Of a stretch of 64,000 bases of DNA, positions 27,200 through 37,574 are shown in pieces. Below the pieces are notes generated by a model. That model was not told the origin of the DNA, did no database searches, and saw only the letters and a program-made list of their open reading frames with translations. The position numbers and the translations under genes are program-made. The stretch covers positions 145,593 to 209,592 of the forward strand of contig JAIXMP010000053.1 in NCBI GenBank assembly GCA_025677815.1. Reading direction: 5' to 3'. The DNA is from Phascolomyces articulosus (Eukaryota; Mucoromycota; Mucoromycetes; Mucorales; Lichtheimiaceae). Within the stretch, counting starts at the first letter, position 1, and the number at the start of each line of letters is the position of its first letter.

Positions 27200-29412
27200 A
27201 TACCATCAATTACATAGAGAAAGAACCCTCTATTATCTTTTTTATCTTGTTTATTGTACACATTAATCTTATTTTATTTTGTATGAGGACACATTTCTTA
27301 TCATTTATTATAAGCGTTTGTTATTTTCATTGTTATCCATCATCACCGTTCTTTCGAATGCAGGGACCATGAATTAATGTATTTTATGGATATCCCTTTC
27401 TTTTTTTTGAGGTGGTTTTTCGACCTAACTATCCTTGACAGGTTATTATTTATTTTACTATAAATGAATGATTCTAGTTGTTGTTGCGTCTGTGATCATG
27501 TCATCTGTAATCAAATACACAATAATGAAAAACGAACCATGCGAGAGAAAAAAAAAAACCAGAAAACGCAAAACAAAAAAATGTGAAGCAAAACATTGTT
27601 ATTGACAACGATAAAGGTCATATTTTAAAGCAAGAGTAGTAACAAACTTGCAAGATTGTAAGTAACACATAAATGTTAAAGCACAAAATGTATGATCAAT
27701 TTATTGCGAATGAAAAGTTATTAAAAAAGAGTAGAAGCGGGAATATCTTCATAACATCAAAATTGCTAATATTCTTGTTGCATTTCACAACTCCAAAGTG
27801 GGTTTGCTTGCGTCTGCAGAAGAACCATCTCCCCAGCCAACCAGTCAGTTGAGTGTATGATTGCAATCTCGCACATGCTTCAGCTCTGATAGGGTGCTTC
27901 CACAAGACAATCATGCTTATCCATCTTCTGCATAACCATTGTGTCATAATCTTTAAATACGATAACCAGGACGTTCAATAGCTAGTATATAAACTTATAA
28001 TATTAGTTAGCAGTTGATATATATATATATATATATATATAAACACTCAAAAAATATGTCAACACTTTCCAGATATTAATATGAATCACGACAATGACAA
28101 CAAAGAGCAGCTCAGGTAAAGCTATCAGTCTATACCCTTTAAGAATATTACAATTATTTAAGAAGTTCCTGGTTGGGCAACTATAAATAACTGTAATCGT
28201 TCCGCTTGCTCCTTGCGCCTGCAGAAGAACCATCTCCCCAGCCAACCAGTCAGTTGAGTGTATGATTGCAATCTCGCACATGCTTCAGCTCTGATAGGAT
28301 GCTTCCACAAGACAATCATGCTTATCCATCTTCTGCATAACCATTGTGTCATAATCTTTAAATACGATAACCAGGACGTTCAATAGCTAGTATATAAACT
28401 TATAATATTAGTTAGCAGTTGATATATATATATATATATAAACACTCAAAAAATATGTCAACACTTTCCAGATATTAATATGAATCACGACAATGACAAC
28501 AAAGAGCAGCTCAGGTAAAGCTATCAGTCTATACCCTTTAAGAATATTACAATTATTTAAGAAGTTCCTGGTTGGGCAACTATAAATAACTGTAATCGTT
28601 CCGCTTGCTCCTTGCGCCTGCAGAAGAACCATCTCCCCAGCCAACCAGTCAGTTGAGTGTATGATTGCAATCTCGCACATGCTTCAGCTCTGATAGGATG
28701 CTTCCACAAGACAATCATGCTTATCCATCTTCTGCATAACCATTGTGTCATAATCTTTAAATACGATAACCAGGACGTTCAATAGCTAGTATATAAACTT
28801 ATAATATTAGTTAGCAGTTGATATATATATATATATATATATATATAAACACTCAAAAAATATGTCAACACTTTCCAGATATTAATATGAATCACGACAA
28901 TGACAACAAAGAGCAGCTCAGGTAAAGCTATCAGTCTATACCCTTTAAGAATATTACAACCATTTAGGAAGTTCCTGGTTGGGCAACTATAAATAATTGT
29001 AATCGATCCGCTTGCTCTTACTGTCCTTCCATGATTTTCAAAAGATACTGACTGGGCGTCATTTATAATAAAAAATAGTGTAGAATGGAAGGTAACTCGT
29101 CAAGATTTCTAATTTAAATATTTTCAAAGTTTTAACAAATTAAATCTTTCTATATTCTATCATCAGTAAAGCATAAGCAATGAAAAGTAATCCATCTTGA
29201 ACTGCGAATGTTACCTTCTAATCTCAATAATGTATAGCGCAAACATAATATTTTTGTTGAATAGGTTTAACGCAGTTGTGTTACCGTGTGTTTAGTAGGG
29301 AGAAGAGAAAGTCACTTCTGAGATTAAGAACGGCGCACTAAAGCAAAAAGTGGACTAAGTTCTCTATCAGGTGACTCTATCCTACACTTTTCTTTTTTTT
29401 TTTTGAAGTTTC
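27200..29412. other. Intergenic region holding the tandem array
   Basis: 3' flank of the histidine kinase gene, then the three-unit tandem array described separately (27814-29017), then about 400 bp of AT-rich sequence with a poly-T run at 29391-29404 just before the next start codon. I find no independent gene. Confidence 0.5.
27814..29017. repeat. Tandem array of three ~400-bp units
   Basis: Three near-identical head-to-tail units begin at the CTGCAG of 27814, 28219 and 28618 (periods 405 and 399 bp); the last ends by divergence near 29017. The length difference comes from a (TA)n tract inside each unit (about 28017-28041, 28422-28440, 28821-28847). Apart from the TA tract, copy 1 differs at one visible position near its start (GATAGGGTGC versus GATAGGATGC). 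Copy 3 differs near its end (CAACCATTTAGG versus CAATTATTTAAG). That is what unequal expansion of one ancestral unit would leave. Each unit has short minus-strand open frames of up to 92 codons, but high copy identity makes that weak evidence for coding. Confidence 0.95.
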
Positions 29413-31681
29413 ATGCCTCCCTCGAAAAAACAAAAGGTTATAACAACTGATCTAAATTGGTGCATCAATAATTCTTCCACGTTGTCTCCTTCTACTTTTA
29501 TTGAAACTTTCAATTATGGAGATAAGAAATCTGCAAATCATCGGTATTCAAGTATATTGAATACAAAAAGGTTTAATAAAAATGTACCCAATGTGTCGCG
29601 ATTACAAGCAGCTTTCGATATATGGAAAGGAAGTCAACAAGAAGTGACTTTTTGGAACAATAGAAAAGTTGAATTGGCACGAGAAACTGCTAACGCACGT
29701 ACACGGGTTTCTGTAATAGCTTCAATCGGTCGCATTGGTGAACAAGAAGGTTTCCAACTTGGTGGTGATAATACCTATAATGGTGATAACACTGGATCAT
29801 CAAGTGACATGATTGATAATAATAGTACGCCAATTGGTATTAATATGGATGAAGAAACTCTGACTACTGATAATGACGGTGATGATTCAGAATCAGTCGA
29901 AACAGAAAGGTCGAGTGATAAATCTGTTGTAAGAGTATATCCAAATGTCCATACATTTTTATATTAACTTTTGAGTTTTTTATTATGTTATAATAGGGAT
30001 GGAAAAAAGAGAAAGAATACAAAGGTTAGTTGTAGTTTTATTGTTATTATTAGTGTATTCTTAGCAACAAGATATTAACATCAATGCTGACCACTTATTA
30101 TTATGTTGATGTATATCTTTAATAGCTTGATTTGAAAAAATTCAAGGAGGAATATGACAAAATGATTGATGAAAATAAGTGGACCTTGAGTTGCAGTGGA
30201 CGGAAAGTGGAGGATGTTTTGTATATGTATGGATACACTGAAATATGAACAGTAAGCTGCTATTTATTTCATAATATATTTAAGTATAATAATCTTAATC
30301 ATAATAAAAAAAAGTGGTTGAGTTGAACTAATCATTTTTTTTCTTTCTTTTTAGTCTTTGCCATTCTTTCGTTGTGGATCCGTGGGATACGACTTATTTG
30401 ACAAAAAGTGTTTTTACGAAAGCTGAAATTGATGAGATCAAGACTTGGAAGCAAAAGGGATACCCTGTACCTGAAGAAAAATGCCTTCAATATTTGAATC
30501 AATACAAGCAGGTAATTGCTACAAAAAAAAGATAATGGTTATTCAGTGCGATTAACTTAAAACCGAATTCAGATAAAAAATGCTACTGAAGCTCGAAGAA
30601 TGATATTTAAAGCACAAGGTTGGGACGAAGACTTTGACAGAAATACAAACCATGATCTTGATTGGATCCGTCATAGTTATTATACGATGTAAGTTTACCC
30701 CCATAATACATATATGAAGTTGTGCGTGCGTACGTGCGTGTGTGTGTGTGTGTAGTATACGAACGGATATAAATATTTATAAATATTTATGCAAATATTA
30801 CTTTATTATATGGAATAGGATACGAGAACTTGAACGTGGTGGTGTTGACGACCACACAAATTCAGAAACTTGGCTATTGTCTCATATTTGGACCTCTGTG
30901 GATCGTGTCTTTGATGACATGGAATTATATGTACTTAGGTAATTTTCTATCTTTATATATATGTATATGTACATTATGATAGATGCATTCTTTTCAATTC
31001 ACAATAATTAAAAATAACAATTTTGGAATGTATAGAGGCGAGAATGCAAGTGCAGCTTCTAGTAGTCGGAAAAATAAGGAACGTGTGCCTCAAGGAGAAG
31101 AAAAACTTGAAAGAAAAAGAATGGGACGAAGATTGGACATGATTCTTCGAAAAAAGAAATTGGAACTTGGTGGTGGTGAAGCCGGAAAGGAGATGGACGA
31201 TAATGATGCGAAATTATTGAGAGAAAGAGACATAAAACTACCAAAGGCTCTTAAAGATATGATGATGATGTTAAAGAAAGAAAAAGGGGATATAGAAGGT
31301 GTTAGAATTGCAGGGCTTCTACAATATGGTTAGTAATCCCATTTCATTTTATTTTTTCTTTTCTCATTTTTTGATTCTGTTGCTGACTTATTTTTTACAG
31401 GATTAAAAATGACAAGTATCACATTGGACGTACCTGAAAAATATGCTCATCGAATCACACGAACGCAGAATGTTCTTGTTCCATATACTTTTGAAGACTT
31501 GCCAAATTTTAGAAAAGTGTTATACATGGCATTAAGCAACAAGGCCATTGTTTTGGACACATTACATTTATTATCAACCCCAGCCCAAGATGAAGAAGTA
31601 GGTTATGATGATCTTAGTGGAGTAATGGAGCCACCGGAGGAAGATTCTTATCAACTCCCTGATACCTTTAGTTCGCAGTGA
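29413..31681 (+). CDS. Unnamed Mucoromycota-expanded family protein, function unknown
   Basis: Exons 29413-29928, 30126-30226, 30355-30511, 30573-30688, 30819-30938, 31036-31328 and 31401-31681 give 527 residues. An alternative mini-exon at 29997-30024 would add a basic GKKRKNTK stretch if a weaker donor near 29909 is used. Residues 1-75 are followed by the block VSRLQAAFDIWKGSQQEVTF, then an acidic Asp/Ser/Asn linker. The middle has KFKEEYDKMIDENKWTLS and LCHSFVVDPWDTTYLT. The C-terminal half has MGRRLDMILRKKK, LELGGGEAGKEMD and PKALKDMMMMLKKEKGD, ending in an Asp/Glu-rich tail. I recall the same block order from many unnamed proteins of Mucorales genomes; no function is known to me. The D...E-x-G-K arrangement is loosely like a restriction-endonuclease fold, an inference only. 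It lies at the edge of the transposon island. Confidence 0.7.
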
Positions 31682-32739
31682 ATGGCTAAATAAACATATA
31701 CCTCTCCAATTATTGATACCCACATGTATAAAACCTCGTGTTTGTTTTTTCTATTTGTCGATGTTGCATTTAAAAAGTCTTTTATTTTATAAAAGTGTAA
31801 TATACAGAAAAATAAAGTGAAAGATATATCTTAATGATCTGTTTAAAGTTTTATTTAATAAGGTAAAGTCATTTGTGTTTTAACGATTGATACCATGTTA
31901 GAATCCGTTTAATAAATTGAAGAAACAACAGAAACAACACGCCTACTTTTTCATGTCTTGCTTTTTTTTAAGAAATAATACAGCAACGAAATAGCACGTT
32001 GTTTTTTTTCAACTGTATGTTCAACAAAAAAAAAATAGCATGACTGACCATCCGTTGGTAATAGTAGTTTTAATAAAGAATCCAATCATGATTTTTTTTT
32101 ATTATTATTTCAAGGCGCTGATTCAAAGTATATATGTTTTGTGTTATTATGAGTAATATGAAAACCTTTTAAGTGCCTTCGATACATTGGATAAACTTTA
32201 TACAGGCTATGGGAGATAGATGTAGAATTAAGTTTAGAAAAGATGATCAAGTGGTTAGTGAGGTGAACGTTTTTTGGCGTTTTGGGATGTAGATATCGTC
32301 TTTTGGATTAGTTGATGAAGAAATGTGAATGTTTTTGATAATTTCCCAGTACAGGATGCTTGCTGTGATTCCATTTTTGATGTTAGCAGTAACTACGTTT
32401 AAAATTTGGTTTTATTTAAAGTCTCTGTTGAACACATCGTCCTTGTCGGACTTTTTTGTTCGAAACAGATATTAAGAGAAAAAAGTGGATGAAAACCCTG
32501 CGCTCGTAAGCAGGGAAAAAGTTAAGAGGGAAAGGTTAAAGGGTATGTCATATAAAATATGAAGGGGTTACAGTGAGTCTGTTTATAGAAAGTAAATGAC
32601 ATAAAGTAGTAACTGTATCTAACTAAGTAATGAGAGTACACTAGGGAAAAAGGAAATGGGGAAGAAAGAAAGGTAATAAAATAAAATAAAAAAATAAAAG
32701 GGAAGAAAAGTAGTTATAAAGGGAGTATAAATAGTAAGC
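31682..32739. other. Intergenic region and probable LINE 3' UTR
   Basis: No gene is seen from 31682 to about 32480. The last ~240 bp, up to the LINE ORF2 stop at 32740, are probably the LINE 3' untranslated region. They include a small hairpin (CCCTGC...GCAGGG) at about 32496-32515. The exact 3' junction and a target duplication could not be located. Confidence 0.4.
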
Positions 32740-35700
32740 TTACTCTGCTTCAGAGGGAGGAGGAGAAGTAATCCATTTTACCAAAGCCTGACCGGGAGAG
32801 TCATCGTAGTATTGTTGGAGGTTGCTGCTGGGGTGTTGGTATGCGTCAAGTTCTGCGAGTATTTTACACACAATTGGGCATTTGCTGCTTAAGTGTTGGA
32901 TTCTGCGTAGTGAGGTTGGTTTCGATTTTGGGAGCTGATTTAGGACGTGAGAGAGAGGATCTTCATGGTATGATGGTAACTGTAGACGATGGTGCATGCG
33001 TAGACAATGTATAGCATGTTTCTTTGTAAGTATTTGTGAGGGGCATCTTGGACAAGGTTTGGGTCTTCCACCTGGAAGCCAACCAAGCCTCCATCTGATA
33101 CAGCGGCTTCTTTCCTTGTTTGTCATTGGGATCCACATTATTGGATCGACACCCAATTTCGGGAGACAGGTACATAATAGTTTTGCACCAGTCGGTGCAG
33201 AACGTATATTTTCGAAATTGTCAACTAAGTATTGGCGGATGATTGTCTTAAGCATTGTTCCAGAGATATCATTGTATGGTTGTGGGAGAAGGTTTACAAT
33301 ATCTGATTTGTTGCAAAGTTTGCTCCAGTAACTTCTTTTTTTGTGCTTCGAGTCCTGGTAGTAATTGTGTTAGGAGTGCATCATCAGGTAAAAATTGTGC
33401 TCTGTATACAAATTTGACTTGCAATGTTGCTATTCGTTCTGACATACTTGGTAATTTAGTGAGGTGGCGCATGATTTTTGTTTCAGATTTAGAATGCGCA
33501 CCATAAGTCATACGAATGCATTGGTTTTGAGCTTTTTCAATATTAGCTAGTTGTGGTGCGGTAAAGATTAATATGGCTAGTCCATACTCGAATTTAGGCC
33601 TTATAAATTGTGCGTAGAGCTGACTGGATAGTATTATAGAGAAGCCAGAAGGGCTGAGGCCAATATTGTTTAGAACACGCATGCTGTTAATAGCTGAGAT
33701 TGAGTTACGTGTAATTAGCTGTTGTGCATCTAGATAACCCTTATTGTTGATCGGCACCCCAAGATAAGTAAAAGAAGTTTGGCTTGGAATTGGGGTTTCA
33801 TATAGATGATAAATGTGTTCTGCATTAGCTGGCTGTACGATAGCACATTTAATTGGATTCCATCTATATCCTAGATCAAGACTGTGTTGTTGACAAAGAT
33901 TAAGTAGATTCTGCATGTTGTTTGCTGTACTAATGAGTACCACATCATCCGCATATAGGAGGCATTGAATATTTGGGGGTGGATTTGTAATGTCCAAAGT
34001 TGAACGTTGCTCTCTACTATGTTGTTGGCGTGGGATGGTTGTTGGTTGAAAATCATTGTCCTCATGATTAGGTACGTTTGTCAAGGCTAATGGTCGATTT
34101 GGTTCAATTCCCCCTCGTCTGAGCAGAGTCGGTAGACTATTTATATAAAGAGAATATAGAAAGGGAGATAAGATGGAGCCCTGAAGGACTCCAGTAGTAG
34201 GTGAGAAATGGTGTGATACCGAATTGGATATGATAACTTCAATGAGAACATCATTGAATAGATTTTTTAGTATTGAGAGTAAAAGATAGGGAGTATTATT
34301 GTCACTTAACAGGTTCCATATAACCTCACGATCAACAGTATCATAAGCAGATTTTATATCTAGGAAGGCCAGGGTTGGGGTAGTACCATGAGTTTCTTTA
34401 TGAATTCTGCATAATTCCTGGAGACAGAACGCTTGGTCAAGAGCACTTCGAGCTGGCCTAAATCCACCTTGGGCTATATCTAAATCTGGACTGTGTGCTT
34501 GGAGTAGATCTTGGAGACAGTATTCAAAGATTTTTCTTACTACAGAAGTCAGGCTTATAGGTCTGTAGTTGGCCGGATTTTCAGTGTCACCTTTTTTAAA
34601 TATCGGGACAATTTGAGCTATTCGCCATAATGTTGGTGTATATGAACTAATCCAGCATAGGTAGAACAGCTTGTGAAGAACAGGAGCAATTGTTGTTACT
34701 ATTGGTTTTAGCATTTCACTTCTGAGGTGGTCCGTACCAGGCGCTTTCTTTCTTGGAAGGCGGTCTATTGAAGCTGACACTGTTTCTTCTGTGATAGGAA
34801 AGTCTGCGATTGTCATTGGTGTGATGGAGTCATCTAATGCCTGTTGATCTTGTTGTGTTTGGTTCTGTTGTTGTATGGAGAGGAGATGACCATCAAAAAC
34901 GTTTTCTAGATGCTGTGCCATTTGATTTGCTGCTGCTAGGGGGCCATCCTGATGACTAAATGTGTGTTGTATGGTGCGTTTCTGTCGTATTTTTTTAATT
35001 GTCGCTGTTGTTTTTGTATAATCATCTGTTTCAAGTCGTTTGCAGAAGATATGCCATGTTTCACGGTTTCTTTTCTTTAGAGCTCTTCGAACACGGGCAC
35101 TAGCTTCTTGATGTCGTAACCACCAGGGCATCTTGTTTAACCCAAATGCGCTTCGCCATTTTTGATAGCATAGTTCTCTGTGGTCAACTAGACGTTGTAA
35201 CTCTGCTGTCCAGAAAGTGTCACGTCGCTTTTGTCCACCATCTGTTCTACCAAATGTATGGTCCAGAGATGTGTACAGTTGGTGTAAACCCTTAATTTTA
35301 AGATAGGACTTAGGTGGATTACAGGTAATAGGTAGGTCTGTGTTTGAGGTCGATCTATAAGTTGTTGGAGTTTGTTGTTAAGTGCTTGTAATTTATTGTT
35401 TATTGTTGATTTGTATTCTTCCTGGATAGCTGGGTCCTTTATTTTACTTAATCTCCATATGCGTCGCAGTTGTTGTGGGGGTGAGCTGAGGGGTATGTTG
35501 CTCACAATATCAAAGCTAAAATGTACCATTTTATGATTGGATCCCAATGATAAATTGTCTGATATATTTAGTGTAGGGTTAATACAGTTATTTGTGCTCA
35601 TATATATATCTATGATACTACTACCAGGAGGTCTGAGGAAGGTCGGTTTTCCATAGGCTAGTTCAGCATTCCATATTTTTAATTGATGGCTTTCAATCCA

Positions 35701-36211
35701 ATGGAGCATCAGATCTCCTCGGGTGTTTGAGTCCGTGTCACCTGTAGTGGCGTTGAATCGTGCATTGAAGTCGCCACATATAATTGTATTGTTCGTATTG
35801 GGGTAGTGTAGGGGAGTGAATCAAGGGTAGCAAGTGCTAGGTCATTTGTAAAGGAATCAGTATGTGGTGGTAGATACAAACAATGAATGAGGGTATTAGC
35901 TACTATACATGATAAATGGTATTTTGAGAAGGGAGTAGAGTTATTATTGGGAGTACATGAACATGAAAAGGGCAATCAGGGTTTACAAGTAGAGAGATTC
36001 CGAGGTGACCACGACGTGATGTAGAAGTAGGGCGATCTCCATATTCGTGGTACTGTTTCCAGTTTGTGGGGTATCTGTTGGGGGATAGGAGCCAAGTTTC
36101 TGTAAGAAATAATAGATGTGTAGAGGGGGTAAAAGATAATATTGAATTTATAGCTTGACGGTTTAAACCAGTAGTGTTAAAAATTGTTAGTGTGATATTG
36201 TTATTACTCAT
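32740..36211 (-). pseudogene. LINE ORF2: EEP endonuclease and reverse transcriptase, frameshifted
   Basis: Endonuclease pieces at 36211-35903, 35975-35709 and 35709-35188 carry LLFLTETWLL and the closing SLGSNHKMVHF (canonical SDH is SNH here). The reverse transcriptase at 35131-33269 has ENPANYRPISLTS, TLAFLDIKSAYDTVD, VLQGSILSPFLYS and the catalytic YADDVVLIS. A last piece at 33255-32740 has a zinc-knuckle-like CPRC...H...C motif. The pieces lie in successive frames 1, 2, 0, 1 and 0, which implies four indels. The upstream part of the 35131 piece reads open to about 35188, so that junction lies near 35220. Confidence 0.9.
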
Positions 36212-36290
36212 AGTATTTTTTTTTTTTTATATAAAACCTTTTACTATTTTCTCTTTTTTTTTAAAAAAAAAATTATGGAGGGGGTGGGTT

Positions 36291-37574
36291 TCAGTATTCA
36301 GAGCTCGAGATACTCTCAGAGTCATCTTGTTTGCGTTTTTGCCCCTGTTCATTGTTACCTATTATGATGTCAGACATATTATCATCATCATTTTCGTTGA
36401 GACGGTAGTTGGTAGCTGCTGCTTCTGGATCGTCGCGGTGTGGTTTTTTTGTTGCAAGTACTGTTTTTAATTCGTCGAGTGTGATCCAACCATAGGTATG
36501 GAAAGCTCGTGCAACTGCAAACTTAATGGGGGCACGGATAAATTGTATCGATCTTTGTGCACGTTTATAATGTAGTTCTTTTGCCAATTGTTGCTTTTGT
36601 TCGGTAGGGACATCTTTTAATTTTGGATCGTTAATATTTTTTGGATCAAGTGGATCAAAATTGATAGTGTTAATGTTGATAGATTTAAGTTTCTCAGTTA
36701 AAGTTGATACATAGTCGTTATGTACTAGAAGTCCAATTGTTTGTCTCGATGGATACTGGATATCTAGGACTCTACTGTTGTCTACTCCAAATCTACGAAG
36801 GTTGGAGCGGATTTGTCCTGTTGGCTGTCTGGCGCGTGAGGGTACATATATGTACTGGAACCCGTGAGTTTCTGAAGGTAGCTGGAATGCTCGTGCTGCT
36901 GCGGCAATTCTGCGTTGTTGTGTTTCGGGTGATACTGGTGCTTTTTTTAGGCGATTTCTCAAAGGATGTGCCCATTGATTGGCTTGACTATTTGTATGTT
37001 TGGTGGTCTGTGTTACTCCCATTAAGGGAGGGAACTCGTGGTCAATTTCCGGTTGTTTATTTTGTTCCATATTAGTAATTTGTTGTCGTAGTTTGCGGTT
37101 GGTTTCCTCAAGAGCACCTATTTGCGCGTTGGCCTGTTCGAGTTCTTGTCGTAAACGTTGGAGTTCAGTATACATTGTATCGTGTTGATCTAAGCGCTCT
37201 CTCTGATTTTTTAATTCAAGCATGATTTGAGTCATGGTGTCTCCCTGATTGTTAGCATCAGAGAACATGAAGTTCATGTCTTGGGTAGTGGGTGTATCAA
37301 TCGTTCCCCCCTCTTCAATTTTACGTAGGATCTGTTGCATTTCGTAGGCAGTAAACGTCTTTGTACATGTTCGGCAACGAAATTTCGTTTGTGGAGGGTT
37401 AATATTCTTGTCTTTGTCATTACGTCGGATCTGAGATTTATTACATTGACCGTTGTTACAATTGATCAAATGTCTATTCTTGTCAAAGAGAGTATCGAGG
37501 TTTTTTAGTTCCATGATTGAGAGCACTGGTCTCTCGTCAGATGTTCGAGTAGCTGCCAACATCTCACTAGTCAT
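36291..37574 (-). CDS. LINE ORF1, coiled-coil RNA-binding-type protein
   Basis: An intact 427-codon frame upstream of ORF2 on the same strand. A Cys cluster (CNNGQCNK, then CRTCTKTFTAYE) occurs in the first 75 residues. A coiled coil follows at about 105-165 (LQRLRQELEQANAQIGALEE). The middle third is basic (RNRLKKAPVSPETQQRR), and an acidic tail ends the chain. ORF1 proteins of LINEs bind the element RNA and form trimers or particles; here that role is inferred from position and composition. ORF1 lacks the damage seen in ORF2. Confidence 0.75.
   Translation of the reverse strand: MTSEMLAATRTSDERPVLSIMELKNLDTLFDKNRHLINCNNGQCNKSQIRRNDKDKNINPPQTKFRCRTCTKTFTAYEMQQILRKIEEGGTIDTPTTQDMNFMFSDANNQGDTMTQIMLELKNQRERLDQHDTMYTELQRLRQELEQANAQIGALEETNRKLRQQITNMEQNKQPEIDHEFPPLMGVTQTTKHTNSQANQWAHPLRNRLKKAPVSPETQQRRIAAAARAFQLPSETHGFQYIYVPSRARQPTGQIRSNLRRFGVDNSRVLDIQYPSRQTIGLLVHNDYVSTLTEKLKSININTINFDPLDPKNINDPKLKDVPTEQKQQLAKELHYKRAQRSIQFIRAPIKFAVARAFHTYGWITLDELKTVLATKKPHRDDPEAAATNYRLNENDDDNMSDIIIGNNEQGQKRKQDDSESISSSEY

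Larger units (their letters stand above)
32740..37574 (-). mobile_element. Non-LTR retrotransposon (LINE), ORF1 plus frameshifted ORF2
   Basis: Transcribed leftwards: ORF1 at 37574-36291, then ORF2 at 36211-32740. ORF2 has the order EEP endonuclease, reverse transcriptase, C-terminal zinc knuckle, the layout of L1/Tad/I-like LINEs. At least four frame changes break ORF2, so the copy cannot make an intact protein. A 5' leader probably extends to about 37740, where CTCTTTCCGC-type sequence begins on the minus strand. I could not identify a poly-A tail or target duplication. Confidence 0.9.

Noticed and set aside
28003..28751. Short minus-strand frames of 64-92 codons repeated in the tandem array
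   Set aside because: They recur only because the DNA unit is repeated; part of the protein is encoded by the TA tract (YIYIYI) and there is no recognised domain or codon-level conservation.
36704..37188. Plus-strand open frames opposite LINE ORF1
   Set aside because: They are shadows of the minus-strand ORF1, whose coiled coil and Cys motifs are coherent.
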